Source: an uncultured Lachnospiraceae bacterium
GTDB taxonomy: Bacteria > Bacillota > Clostridia > Lachnospirales > Lachnospiraceae
Length of the DNA: 64,000 bases
NCBI GenBank assembly: GCA_910578115.1
Contig: CAJTPO010000016.1
Location: forward strand, 1-64,000
Direction: 5' to 3'
Below the pieces are notes generated by a model, which had not been told where the DNA came from, searched no databases, and saw nothing but the letters and a program-made list of their open reading frames with translations. Shown here in pieces: positions 7,739 through 16,395 of this stretch. The translations under genes were made by a program, and so were the position numbers. Position 1 is the stretch's first letter. Each line of letters begins with the position of its first letter.

Positions 7739-9115
7739 TTATCTTTTGCCCTTCATCGCCCGTTCCCACTTGCCGCTGCGAAACCTGAGCCAATAGCAGC
7801 AGCCGCGGAACATCCAGTCGATCGTCATGGCGATCCAGATACCGATCAACCCCAGCTGGAACACATTACTGAAAAAGTACGCCGTGCCGATTCGGAACAC
7901 CCACATGGATACAATGGAAATTCCCATCGTCCACATCACATCCCCCGCCGCCCGCAGGGTATTGGGCAGGGTGAACGACGGCACCCATGCAAACATGCAC
8001 ATAAAAGCGTGGAAGCGTATGACCTGTACCGCCAGCGCTTCCGTCTCCGGCGTCAACCGGTAGAGCAGAAGCATGATCCGGCACAAAAGGATCATCGCCA
8101 CCGACACCGCGATCATGCACACACTCGTCAGGCGCATCAGCTTTTTCGTATAGATTCTTGTCTGTTCATAGTCTCCCGCCCCGATACAATAGGAGGCCAC
8201 TGACAAAAGAGCCAGATTGATCGCCATTCCCGGCAGAATATTAAAGTTTGCAATCGTGCCGCAGACCGCATTGGCGGCGATCGCCGACGTGCCGAAAGTG
8301 GATACCAGACTTAAGAGCAGTATCTTCCCCAGCTGGAAAAGGCTGTTCTCCAAGCCGTTTGGCACTCCGATGTAAAGAATCCTTTTGATCAGCCCGAAGT
8401 TCATCCTTGCAGTTACCCGATTCCTGAAATGAATCACCCTGTCTTCCTGAAAAAGCAGATAAAAGATCAGGAGCGCCGCAACCGTTCTCGACACCGTAGT
8501 AGAGATAGCCGCTCCCGCTACACCCATCTTGAAGACAAAGATCAGCGTTGCATTGCCGACCAGATTCAGCAGATTCATCAGCAATGATATGTACATCGTG
8601 ATTTTGGAATTCCCCATGGCCCGAAAAAGCGCGGCGCAGCCATTATAAAGCGCCAGCGGACAGATGGAAAGTCCCGTGATGATCAGATATGTGGTGGCGC
8701 TCGCCATAACTCCGGCCTCCACCTGCCCGAAGATCGCCCGCAGGATTGTCTTGTGTGCACCGATCAACACCACCGTTGTCAAGGCAGAGGCATAGAGCAG
8801 GAAAAGGACCATCTGCCACGCAGACCGTCCCGCCTCTTCTTCTCTGCGCTGTCCAAGGGCATGTCCTGCCACCACGGCGCCGCCGGTGGCGAGTGCCGAA
8901 AAAACCTGAATGACCAGGATGTTGATATTATCCACCAACGAAACACCCGACACCGCCGCCTCTCCCACGCCGGAAATCATAACAGTATCCAGCATACCGA
9001 CCAAAATAGCCAGAAGCTGTTCCATGATCAATGGCAGGATCAGTTTCCTGAGATCCGCATTGCTGTATATCGTCCCCTGTGCTTCTTTTTCCTTTTCCTT
9101 CGTGTGCATCACCAT
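7739..9115 (-). CDS. MATE family multidrug/metabolite exporter
   Basis: A polytopic inner membrane protein of about 458 residues with twelve predicted helices in two repeats (NorM/DinF-like). Family members exchange cations or metabolites against sodium or protons; the substrate cannot be read from sequence. I use the ATG at 9115, with AAGGA 5 nt upstream; a TTG one codon earlier is possible. It lies upstream of guaA on the same strand, separated by the repeat leader. A second, clearly different MATE protein is at 17570-18952. Confidence 0.85.
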   Translation of the reverse strand: MVMHTKEKEKEAQGTIYSNADLRKLILPLIMEQLLAILVGMLDTVMISGVGEAAVSGVSLVDNINILVIQVFSALATGGAVVAGHALGQRREEEAGRSAWQMVLFLLYASALTTVVLIGAHKTILRAIFGQVEAGVMASATTYLIITGLSICPLALYNGCAALFRAMGNSKITMYISLLMNLLNLVGNATLIFVFKMGVAGAAISTTVSRTVAALLIFYLLFQEDRVIHFRNRVTARMNFGLIKRILYIGVPNGLENSLFQLGKILLLSLVSTFGTSAIAANAVCGTIANFNILPGMAINLALLSVASYCIGAGDYEQTRIYTKKLMRLTSVCMIAVSVAMILLCRIMLLLYRLTPETEALAVQVIRFHAFMCMFAWVPSFTLPNTLRAAGDVMWTMGISIVSMWVFRIGTAYFFSNVFQLGLIGIWIAMTIDWMFRGCCYWLRFRSGKWERAMKGKR

Positions 9116-9222
9116 CAACGTCCTTGTTTAGATTTATAGATTTAAAATGATTCTTAACCTATTCTATGCCCATCCGGTCTTAATGTAAAGTAGAAACAGA
9201 AGTCTTTATCTCTTTTCCATAA

Positions 9223-9480
9223 TTAACATACATGCTGATGCAGATATTTTTCTCTCGTCGCCAGCCCGCCGCGGATGTGCCTCTCCGACTTGTTAACGTC
9301 GAGTACCTTTCTCGCTTCTGCCGCCAATGACGGGTTCAACTGTGCAAGACGATCTGTGACGTCTTTATGTACCGTAGACTTGGAGATTCCGAATTCCTTC
9401 GCCGTCTGTCTCACCGTAGCATTATTCTCAATGATATAATTGGCAATCTGAATTGCACGCTCCTCAATATACTCTTTCAA
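9223..9480 (-). CDS. spoIIID: Sporulation transcription factor SpoIIID
   Basis: An 85-residue mother-cell regulator that acts under sigma E during sporulation. The helix-turn-helix (AKEFGISKSTVHKDVTDRL, about residues 27-45) and the basic C-terminal RHIRGG segment are typical, as is the length. The start is a TTG at 9480, which aligns with the usual N-terminus. AGGGG 9 nt upstream is the best ribosome binding site, and it lies inside a 17-bp perfect inverted repeat. A broken second copy of the first 36-40 codons lies at 10126-10233. Confidence 0.9.
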   Translation of the reverse strand: MKEYIEERAIQIANYIIENNATVRQTAKEFGISKSTVHKDVTDRLAQLNPSLAAEARKVLDVNKSERHIRGGLATREKYLHQHVC

Positions 9481-9485
9481 AAGGA

Positions 9486-9533
9486 AACCCCTCAGAACAC
9501 TTTTTTACATTGTATGAAGTGTTCTGAGGGGTT
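9486..9533. promoter_or_regulatory. 17-bp perfect inverted repeat over spoIIID RBS
   Basis: Arms AACCCCTCAGAACACTT (9486-9502) and its exact complement (9517-9533) around a 14-nt loop. On the minus strand the 3' arm carries the AGGGG that would be the spoIIID ribosome binding site. The T-rich stretch after it is weak for a terminator. It could mask translation initiation, be an operator, or be the end of an inserted element. Confidence 0.55.
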
Positions 9534-9561
9534 ATGACTACATAAAAACAGTATATGATAT

Positions 9562-9675
9562 TTACTTTTGATACAACAGCGCTTCCATATTTTGCTTTAA
9601 CATCGGAATATCCTCCAGTAAGATATTCCAGACGATTTCCATATCAACATTTTCGTAATCATGCGCATGCAAATT
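9562..9675 (-). pseudogene. HepT (HEPN) toxin C-terminal remnant
   Basis: Reads HAHDYENVD, then an IVWNIL segment, then KQNMEALLYQK and a stop. This is the C-terminal part of HepT/DUF86 proteins, which pair with MntA. The upstream two thirds, including the Arg of the R-x4-6-H RNase motif, are missing, and an in-frame TAG precedes the fragment. It follows mntA directly, as hepT normally does. The toxin should be inactive. Confidence 0.6.
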
Positions 9676-9684
9676 TGACTATCC

Positions 9685-9924
9685 TCATTCTTCATACAAA
9701 AGTACCCCTTCCTGCTGGCACTCCAAAGTTTTTTCAAGTTCATCAATAAATGCAAAATACTGTAGTAAACTTTTCAATCTACCACGCTCAATATATAAAT
9801 CAACATCACTATCATCTGCCGCCTCGCCTCTGGCATAAGATCCAAACAAGCTCATTCGTCCAATTCCATATGCTTTTGCAATGGGATTTGTCCTATTCTT
9901 TATTTCATTTATAGTATAACGCAT
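9685..9924 (-). CDS. MntA-like minimal nucleotidyltransferase antitoxin
   Basis: A 79-residue protein with the polymerase-beta-type motif GSYARGEAADDSDVD (Gly28 to Asp42, metal-binding Asp40 and Asp42). In the HepT/MntA toxin-antitoxin family this enzyme AMPylates HepT to block its RNase activity. The ATG at 9924 is chosen because AAAGGA lies upstream; in-frame ATGs further out lack a site. Its partner is only a fragment, so the module is probably an orphaned relic. Confidence 0.7.
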   Translation of the reverse strand: MRYTINEIKNRTNPIAKAYGIGRMSLFGSYARGEAADDSDVDLYIERGRLKSLLQYFAFIDELEKTLECQQEGVLLYEE

Positions 9925-10125
9925 ACGTAGCCATTTCCTTTCTTCTATCTTCATACAAAATCGCCACATACCATTATTATTTTATTATGCCCGCAGGCCT
10001 TACATTTCACAATCTAATATTTTAAAAAGGCATTTGGAAGCCCTATAACAATTCCTCCAAATGCCCTGTTCTCCACTACTGTACAGCCCACACAAACCCT
10101 TCCATTTCGTTACTACCATATATAC

Positions 10126-10233
10126 CTTAAACTTGGAGATTCCGAATTTCTTCGCCGTCTGTCTCACCGCAGCATTATTCTCAATGATATAATTGGCAAT
10201 CTGAATTGCACGCTCCTCAATATACTCTTTCAA
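10126..10233 (-). pseudogene. Truncated second copy of spoIIID
   Basis: Near-identical at DNA level to 9372-9482 (about 108 bp with a handful of substitutions). It encodes LKEYIEERAIQ onward with A-for-T and K-for-E changes. After the recognition-helix region the match is lost and the frame runs into unrelated sequence to a stop near 10000. The helix-turn-helix is incomplete. The two copies form direct repeats flanking the mntA/hepT remnant. Confidence 0.75.
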
Positions 10234-10331
10234 AATGTTATTGAAATTATGCTTAATTCCGACAGTTATTGAAATGAAAGTTTCCGCTGCATAACAGAAT
10301 AATTGAAAAAGCATGAAGGAAACCAGCCTCT

Positions 10332-12002
10332 TCACTTCGCCCGAAACCCGTCTTCAATCCGATCTCCCATCAACGTACTCCGCTCCAGCATCGGCTTATA
10401 ACACGTTCCCGGAAAGACATGATAGCTGTTGATCTCCTCTCCTGTGGAAAAATAGACCGTATTTCCGTTGATCTCACAGCTGTCCATACTGCCCCGGTCA
10501 TAGTCTTTCTGTTCTATATAATAAGGTTCCCTCAGATTATGCTTGATAAAAACACCGGCATCCGTCACATACTGATCCCAGTAAGGGCTGAGTGACACCA
10601 AAATACAGAATACCAGGCTTCCCGCCACAATGCTGCACAGCCCCTGCTTCCTTTCACTCAGATAATCCCCTGCTGCGATCATGACTACCGAAATCAGGAA
10701 CGCAAGACCGTACCGAATAAAAGGCGCCATCAGGAACCATACGAAAATATTTCCCCATATGGCAAGATGAAGAACCGCAAGCTGCGGGCGAAGTCTCTGC
10801 TTTCTATACAATCTCATCCCTGCCATCAAAAGCTGCAGCGCCGTTCCCAGCACAACCCCGCCGAGAAACATCTTTTCATAGCGGAACTGATGCTCCCACC
10901 AGATCGGCAGCCACTGTCCGGCCGGCATGTCCACCTTGTCCACATCATACAGACAGCGCCCCCAGACCTTGATCTGATCTGCATCATGCACGAGATATTC
11001 CACCGGGATCTTCCATGGAACCTGAAAAAGATCAATTCCTTCAAAGGGATAGAGCAGCCATCCGGAAATCAGGTAATTTCTCACCAGAAAAGGGCACAAC
11101 ACCACACACCCACAGGAAAGAAAAATCCCGATTTCCTTCCACTTTCTCTCTCTGACCAGGCGGCAGACCGGATAAAGACCGATCAGAATAAGCAGGCTGC
11201 AGGAGAACTTCAAAGTCGCCGCAAAAACCGCCGCAGCCGTAAGCAGGCAATACACTGTAAAATCCGAACCTTTCTCAAAGAAATTCTCACACCATGCAGT
11301 AACTATGAACAGCGCCAAAAACATCGTCGCATAATCGGTAGCCGGGGACATACTGCGCGTCACATTCACCAGTGTGTAGATCAAAATCCCGACCCGCATC
11401 ATATCCGTGACATGATCAGCATGCTGTCTGAAGGCTCGCAGTCCATGAAAAGCATACAGGCACATTACCGTTTCCAGAAAACCGGTAGTTGCATGTAACG
11501 AACTGCCAAGCAGCCATTTCAGGCTGAAAACAGATGCAAAGGCCAGATAAGAACTGTTATAGGCGTAATGCAGCTGCAGATTGCCGATACCTTTGACCAG
11601 ACCATATTCCTCATAGATCCGGATCGCGGCCGCATGATAGATATTCGTATCCGTGTGAAACTCTCCTCTGGAGGTAAAAAAGGCGATCAACAATACAAAA
11701 CAAATGTAAAAGAACCCTTCCCACGAGAACAATATCGGCTTACAGGACTGCCAAAGCTGCCAGACCGTACTGCGATTACAATAACCACTCACAAGAGCCA
11801 TCACCACAAGAACCACATGTGCCCACATGCCAATCTTTGCAAAAATACTGAAAAACTGTGCATAGACGGTAATCCCTACGATGCCTGCCACAACATATAT
11901 GGTCATGGAAAAACGTTTTTTCCGAAACAGGCCCAGCATCCCAACCCCGGTCAATGCACAGATCAAAACCATATAAACCCAGCTTAAAATGATCACTGCC
12001 AC
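10332..12002 (-). CDS. Large polytopic membrane protein, LIC_10190-like
   Basis: A 556-residue protein with about twelve or more hydrophobic helices. A periplasmic-type segment near residues 112-150 (DTNIYH, then a GIGNLQLHYAYNSS-like stretch) resembles the LIC_10190 family, which is related in layout to GT-C glycosyltransferases; the function of that family is unknown to me. The start is GTG at 12002 with GGAG about 10 nt upstream. A WalR-like box lies 112 bp upstream, which would tie it to cell-wall stress control. It appears monocistronic. Confidence 0.65.
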   Translation of the reverse strand: MAVIILSWVYMVLICALTGVGMLGLFRKKRFSMTIYVVAGIVGITVYAQFFSIFAKIGMWAHVVLVVMALVSGYCNRSTVWQLWQSCKPILFSWEGFFYICFVLLIAFFTSRGEFHTDTNIYHAAAIRIYEEYGLVKGIGNLQLHYAYNSSYLAFASVFSLKWLLGSSLHATTGFLETVMCLYAFHGLRAFRQHADHVTDMMRVGILIYTLVNVTRSMSPATDYATMFLALFIVTAWCENFFEKGSDFTVYCLLTAAAVFAATLKFSCSLLILIGLYPVCRLVRERKWKEIGIFLSCGCVVLCPFLVRNYLISGWLLYPFEGIDLFQVPWKIPVEYLVHDADQIKVWGRCLYDVDKVDMPAGQWLPIWWEHQFRYEKMFLGGVVLGTALQLLMAGMRLYRKQRLRPQLAVLHLAIWGNIFVWFLMAPFIRYGLAFLISVVMIAAGDYLSERKQGLCSIVAGSLVFCILVSLSPYWDQYVTDAGVFIKHNLREPYYIEQKDYDRGSMDSCEINGNTVYFSTGEEINSYHVFPGTCYKPMLERSTLMGDRIEDGFRAK

Positions 12003-12113
12003 TTAAAATCGCTCCTTTTTCCCGCCCGTGCGAGTATTTGATTCCTCCGGCTTCCATCTCTTGTAATAGATTCTGTCATTGGACTTATTATTATTCCAGA
12101 ATAACACTCTAAC

Positions 12114-12141
12114 CTTACAGTAACATTACAGTAATATTACA
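12114..12141 (-). promoter_or_regulatory. Candidate WalR (YycF) box
   Basis: On the minus strand three hexamers TGTAAT, TGTAAT and TGTAAG are each separated by exactly 5 nt (N5). This fits the WalR consensus TGTWAH-N5-TGTWAH, with an extra third half-site. It is 112 bp upstream of the gene at 10332-12002 and points towards it. Read on the other strand it would be a TTACA direct repeat, a poorer match to a Pho box (TTAACA). Confidence 0.5.
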
Positions 12142-12427
12142 ATTTTGTTATTTCGATAAAGATGTTTTCGTTTCACACAAGCGTTAGAAGCCGTCACCCG
12201 ACAGAAAACTGTCCCGGCAGATACTGTCTCGAATTTTCAAACCTGCATACAAACAACTCTCTGGCCTGTTTTAAGCTGCGGTCTGCTGTGGCAGGCGTAC
12301 TGTCTGAAATCCCACAATACGCGTTCCGATCCATGAGCCTGGCATGATTTCCGCTTCCAGGCTCTTCTCCATGATTAAATCAAATAAAAAGGAAGCGTAA
12401 GCCATAAAACACTGTTTATTCACTTAC
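12142..12427. other. Non-coding intergenic region
   Basis: Between the nlpC terminator and the WalR-like box. It contains an 8-bp inverted repeat GAGCCTGG/CCAGGCTC (12335-12364) with no convincing T tract. No coding region with a ribosome binding site on either strand. Confidence 0.3.
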
Positions 12428-12463
12428 AAAAATGCAGGCCCCGGATTCCTCCATAGGCCTGCA
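12428..12463 (-). terminator. Rho-independent terminator of NlpC/P60 gene
   Basis: Arms TGCAGGCC (12433-12440) and GGCCTGCA (12456-12463), followed on the minus strand by TTTTT. It lies 15 bp after the stop of the gene at 12478. Confidence 0.75.
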
Positions 12464-12477
12464 CTTTCTTCTCTCTT

Positions 12478-13779
12478 CTACACGATTCTTCTGACTGTAA
12501 TAATATTCCGATACGTCGCCGACGTTATTTTGATTCCCGAACGTTCCGTACTGGCATGTACGATCTGACCGTTGCCGATATAGATCCCTACATGTCCGCC
12601 ATAATATATGATATCTCCGGGCTGCGCCTCCGAGTAGGACACCCCTTTGCCTGCACCAGACTGTGCATAGGAGCTTCTCGGCAGAGAATAGCCGAAATTC
12701 TTAAACACAGCCAGCACAAATCCGGAACAATCCGCCCCATTGGTCAGGCTGGTGCCACCGGCCACGTAGGGGTATCCAATATACTTGCAGGCAAATTTCG
12801 CTATCTCCTGCCCCTTACTGCTGCCAGAGGATGTCGGCTTCCCTGCAGTATCCTCAGGCTTCTTTGAATCCTCCGATTTCTCCGGCTTCTCCTCGGTTTC
12901 CCCCTCATCTTCGTCGTCCGCGCTTTCCGAATCGTCCGTCTGTTCGTCACTCGCCTCCTGCTCGGCCTTTCGGCGCTCCTCCTCTTCTTTACGCCTGCGC
13001 TCTTCTTCCTCCTTACGTCTACGCTCCTCTTCTTCTCTGCGCTTTCGCTCTTCCTCTTCCAGCTTCCTGATCTGGGCAGTCTCCTGCTTGATCTTTGCCG
13101 TATAGGCCGCCGCCTCCCTCTTTGCCTTGGCCAGCACAGCGTTGTAGTTCTCGTACTCCTTCCGCTTCTGTGCCAGTACTTCGTTCACGTAATCCTGCTG
13201 CTCCTCCAGTTCCGTCCTGGAAGTCACAAGCTCCGACCGCTCTTCCTCCAGCCTGTCCTGCAGCTGCGCCACCTGCTGTACTATGGCCTCATACTGCTCC
13301 AGCAGATTCCGATCATACTCATACAGCTCTTCGATATAATGCGCCTTATTCATCATATCGCCCATGCTTTTGGCTTCAAGGAACAACTGCAGATATGACC
13401 GATCCCCCTTCTCATACATAAATTTGATACGGATCTTCATGGATTCATACTGCTCATCCTTCTCCGCCACAGCCTCATCATAGGCAACCTGCGTATTGGC
13501 AATATCCTCCTCCGTCTCCTCAATCGCCTCCTGGATTAAATTGATATCCGTCAAAAGCGCTACCATCTCCGCATCCAGATCGCTGATCTCTTCCTCCACG
13601 CCTTCCTGCGCATCCTGGTATCCCGCGATCTGTTTATTAACATCATTAAGCTGGGATTGATTCTTCTTAATATCTTCCTGCAGACCGGATATCGTGGTCG
13701 CCAGCACCGGCTCCGCCGTCATTATAAACAGCAGAAAAGCCATCATCACACAGAAAATCCGTGTCCCTCTTCTCTTCAT
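12478..13779 (-). CDS. Secreted NlpC/P60 peptidoglycan endopeptidase with coiled coil
   Basis: A 433-residue CwlO/PcsB-like cell-wall hydrolase. A signal peptide (about residues 1-27, ending VLA) is followed by a long coiled coil (30-250), an R/E/K-rich low-complexity stretch (about 240-285), an acidic S/D/E-rich linker, and an NlpC/P60 domain. The catalytic residues are Cys351 (DCSG), His396 (GGHVG) and a third polar residue at His408. The expected cut is the D-Glu/meso-Dap bond of stem peptides. CwlO-type enzymes are held inactive by the coiled coil until FtsEX releases them; no ftsEX is nearby. The ATG at 13779 has AAGGGG upstream. Confidence 0.85.
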   Translation of the reverse strand: MKRRGTRIFCVMMAFLLFIMTAEPVLATTISGLQEDIKKNQSQLNDVNKQIAGYQDAQEGVEEEISDLDAEMVALLTDINLIQEAIEETEEDIANTQVAYDEAVAEKDEQYESMKIRIKFMYEKGDRSYLQLFLEAKSMGDMMNKAHYIEELYEYDRNLLEQYEAIVQQVAQLQDRLEEERSELVTSRTELEEQQDYVNEVLAQKRKEYENYNAVLAKAKREAAAYTAKIKQETAQIRKLEEEERKRREEEERRRKEEEERRRKEEEERRKAEQEASDEQTDDSESADDEDEGETEEKPEKSEDSKKPEDTAGKPTSSGSSKGQEIAKFACKYIGYPYVAGGTSLTNGADCSGFVLAVFKNFGYSLPRSSYAQSGAGKGVSYSEAQPGDIIYYGGHVGIYIGNGQIVHASTERSGIKITSATYRNIITVRRIV

Positions 13780-13818
13780 CTTCCAGTACCCCTTCAATCC
13801 GCACTACCCCATGTCCTG

Positions 13819-15219
13819 TTAAAGTTCACAGTTGTTAACAGTTCTCGGGAACGGCACCACATCTCTGATATTGCCCATACCGGTAAGATACATCACACAT
13901 CTCTCAAACCCGAGCCCGAATCCCGCATGTCTTGCGGAACCGTATTTCCGAAGGTCAAGATAGAACTGGTAATCTTCCTTGTTCAATCCCATCTCTTCCA
14001 TTCTCTTCGTAAGCAGCTCCAGATCATCCTCTCTCTGACTGCCGCCAATGATCTCCCCGATTCCCGGCACAAGACAATCCATTGCCGCCACCGTCTTACC
14101 GTCCTCATTCAGTTTCATATAGAAAGCCTTGATTTCCTTCGGATAATCCGTCACAAAGACAGGACGCTTAAATTCCTGCTCCGTCAAATATCTCTCATGC
14201 TCCGTCTGAAGGTCACATCCCCAGCTTACCTTATACTCAAAAGCATCATTGTGTTTCTCCAGGATCGCAATCGCATCCGTGTAGGTCACATGTGCAAAAT
14301 CGGAATTCAGTACATGGTTTAACCGCTCGATCAGCCCTTTGTCCACAAACTGGTTGAAGAAATTCATCTCTTCCGGTGCATTCTCCAGCACATAACGGAT
14401 AATATGCTTCAGCATCGCCTCCGCCAGCATCATATCGTCTGTCAGATCCGCAAAAGCAATCTCCGGCTCGATCATCCAGAACTCCGCCGCATGTCTCGTT
14501 GTATTGGAGTTCTCCGCACGGAACGTCGGCCCAAAGGTATATACATTCTTAAATGCAAACGCATAAGTCTCCACATTCAGCTGTCCGCTGACGGTCAGAT
14601 TCGTCTCTTTTCCGAAAAAGTCCTGGCTGTAGTCCACTTTACCATCTTCGGTTCTGGGCAGATTGTTCAGATCCATCGTAGTCACCTGGAACATCTCGCC
14701 GGCTCCCTCACAATCGCTGCCCGTGATAATCGGCGTATGCACGTACACGAACCCCCGCTCCTGGAAAAAGGTGTGAATTGCATAAGCAATCAGCGACCGC
14801 ACCCGGAAAACAGCCTGAAAAGTATTCGTCCGCGGACGCAGATGGGAAATCGTCCTCAGATATTCAAAGCTGTGTCTCTTCTTCTGCAGCGGATAATCTG
14901 CCGTAGACATGCCCTCCACCAGAATCTCTTCCGCCTGCATCTCGAAGGCCTGTTTCGCCTGCGGCGTCGCCACGATCCTGCCTTTTGCCACGATCGCGGA
15001 TCCCACATTTAATTTGGAGATCGCTTCAAAGTTCTCCAGGGTATCATTGTACACCACCTGCAGCGGCTCAAAAAAGGTGCCGTCATTTAACACAATAAAT
15101 CCGAAGGTTTTGGAGTCCCTGATGCTTCTCACCCAGCCGCCGACCGTCACTTCTTTGTCGATATAATCTCCACTGTTACGATGCAAATCTTTTAAATCTG
15201 TCAAGTTCATACTGCTCAT
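13819..15219 (-). CDS. asnS: Asparaginyl-tRNA synthetase
   Basis: A 466-residue class IIb aminoacyl-tRNA synthetase. It has an N-terminal OB-fold anticodon-binding domain (VTVGGWVRSIRDSK, about 24-37), motif 2 (FRAENSNTTRHAAEF) and motif 3 (GFGLGFERCVMYLTG near the C-terminus). AAGGAG precedes the ATG. It follows the PPIase lipoprotein gene by 87 bp, and the nlpC gene starts 39 bp after its stop, so cotranscription is possible. No T-box leader is visible upstream. Confidence 0.95.
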   Translation of the reverse strand: MSSMNLTDLKDLHRNSGDYIDKEVTVGGWVRSIRDSKTFGFIVLNDGTFFEPLQVVYNDTLENFEAISKLNVGSAIVAKGRIVATPQAKQAFEMQAEEILVEGMSTADYPLQKKRHSFEYLRTISHLRPRTNTFQAVFRVRSLIAYAIHTFFQERGFVYVHTPIITGSDCEGAGEMFQVTTMDLNNLPRTEDGKVDYSQDFFGKETNLTVSGQLNVETYAFAFKNVYTFGPTFRAENSNTTRHAAEFWMIEPEIAFADLTDDMMLAEAMLKHIIRYVLENAPEEMNFFNQFVDKGLIERLNHVLNSDFAHVTYTDAIAILEKHNDAFEYKVSWGCDLQTEHERYLTEQEFKRPVFVTDYPKEIKAFYMKLNEDGKTVAAMDCLVPGIGEIIGGSQREDDLELLTKRMEEMGLNKEDYQFYLDLRKYGSARHAGFGLGFERCVMYLTGMGNIRDVVPFPRTVNNCEL

Positions 15220-15306
15220 AATTGTTCTCTCCTTCTCCTGCTTACCTTTTGCTGATTGCTGTTTGTTCTTAACTTATTCCTGCTTTATTACCTTTTACCG
15301 ATTGTT

Positions 15307-16395
15307 TTACTTCTGCCCATCCTTCGCAGAGATCGTCTCTATCTTTCCGTTTTCCTTCAGAAAGTCCATGACCTTATCCCGCATCAACTGCTCCCGCAGA
15401 AGCTCAATATCCGAATTCTTCCTGAAATCTTCCTCTGATTCATAGTGATAATTTTCTACACGATAATCGATTTCCGCCTGCATTTCCTCCTCTGTCGGAT
15501 TCAAGCCCTCCGCATCTGCGATCGCCTGATACATAATATACTGCTGGGTCAATTCCAGAGAGTCTTCCTGAAATTTGGCCTTGTAGGTCTCTTCGTCCAT
15601 CCCGTAGTAATTCTGCATATAATCGTTCAGCTTCATCCCCTGCACGGAAGCCTGCGCACTCATGGCGTCTTCGATATTTCTGGCAAAACGCTCTTTCATC
15701 TTCTCCGGCGGTTCCTTAAATGTGCAGTTTGCCATCACGGCTGTCGTCAAAGTGGATTCGATCTTATTATCATACGTCTGCACTGCCGCCTGATAGAAGT
15801 AGTCATATACATACTCCCGGAGTTCTTTCTCCGTACCGCAGTCCGCTATCCCCAGGGACTCCACAAACTCATTGGTAAGCTCCGGCAGGGTTTGTTTGCT
15901 GATGCCATTCACTTTCACCTCGAATACCACCGGAACACCGGACAGGTCAGGATTGTTCAGATACGGATCGGGAAAATTCAGGTTCAGGGTAACCGTTTCG
16001 CCAATATTGGCTCCGATCAATCCATCCTCAAACCCGTCGATGAACTGCCGGGAACCGATGGTCAGACTCGCTCCCGCAGCCGAGCCTCCGTCAAAAATCT
16101 CCCCGTCAATATATCCCGTATAATCCATATTCACCGTATCACCGTCCATTACTGCCCTTCCGGTCACTTCCTCCGTAGTAGCGTGAGCGGACTGGATATA
16201 CATTTCAATATATAAATCCACCACTCCATCTTCAACAACAGGCTCTTCGGCCGACGCTTCAATACCGGTGTAGTCACCCAGTGTAACATAATCAGCGGCT
16301 TTAATGTCTTTCAGATACTCCTTCTCACCGCATCCTGTCAGCAGGGTTACTGCAGTAAACAGCGCTGCCAGAACCTCCGCTCTTCTTCTTTTCAT
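15307..16395 (-). CDS. Lipoprotein FKBP-type peptidyl-prolyl isomerase, trigger-factor-like
   Basis: A 362-residue protein with a lipobox LLTGC (Cys22), so it is anchored outside the membrane. An FKBP domain follows (about 65-150, with GDTVNMDYTGY and FIDGFEDGLIGANIGE). A helical C-terminal region resembles the trigger factor C-domain (about 170-330). This suggests an extracytoplasmic folding factor for secreted proteins. Start chosen at 16395: AGGAGG lies 11 nt upstream. An upstream in-frame ATG places that site inside the coding region, so it is less likely. Confidence 0.8.
   Translation of the reverse strand: MKRRRAEVLAALFTAVTLLTGCGEKEYLKDIKAADYVTLGDYTGIEASAEEPVVEDGVVDLYIEMYIQSAHATTEEVTGRAVMDGDTVNMDYTGYIDGEIFDGGSAAGASLTIGSRQFIDGFEDGLIGANIGETVTLNLNFPDPYLNNPDLSGVPVVFEVKVNGISKQTLPELTNEFVESLGIADCGTEKELREYVYDYFYQAAVQTYDNKIESTLTTAVMANCTFKEPPEKMKERFARNIEDAMSAQASVQGMKLNDYMQNYYGMDEETYKAKFQEDSLELTQQYIMYQAIADAEGLNPTEEEMQAEIDYRVENYHYESEEDFRKNSDIELLREQLMRDKVMDFLKENGKIETISAKDGQK

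Noticed and set aside
5933..8203. 756-codon plus-strand open frame opposite guaA and part of the MATE gene
   Set aside because: Antisense to two well-supported genes, with shadow-like composition and no sensible domain. It only stays open because of codon bias on the other strand and the repeat leader.
12114..12152. Pho box (TTACA direct repeat on the plus strand)
   Set aside because: The units read TTACAG rather than TTAACA and there is no plus-strand gene to control. The minus-strand WalR reading fits better.
12162..12347. Short plus-strand open frame between the nlpC terminator and the membrane protein gene
   Set aside because: No ribosome binding site, no hydrophobic or domain-like pattern; treated as non-coding.
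12960..13060. Tandem repeat in the NlpC/P60 gene
   Set aside because: It encodes an R/E/K-rich charged linker of the protein. This is common in CwlO-like proteins and is coding low complexity rather than a mobile or regulatory repeat.
15220..15306. T-box leader for asnS
   Set aside because: Only 87 bp separate asnS from the upstream gene, with no T-box core sequence and no terminator hairpin.
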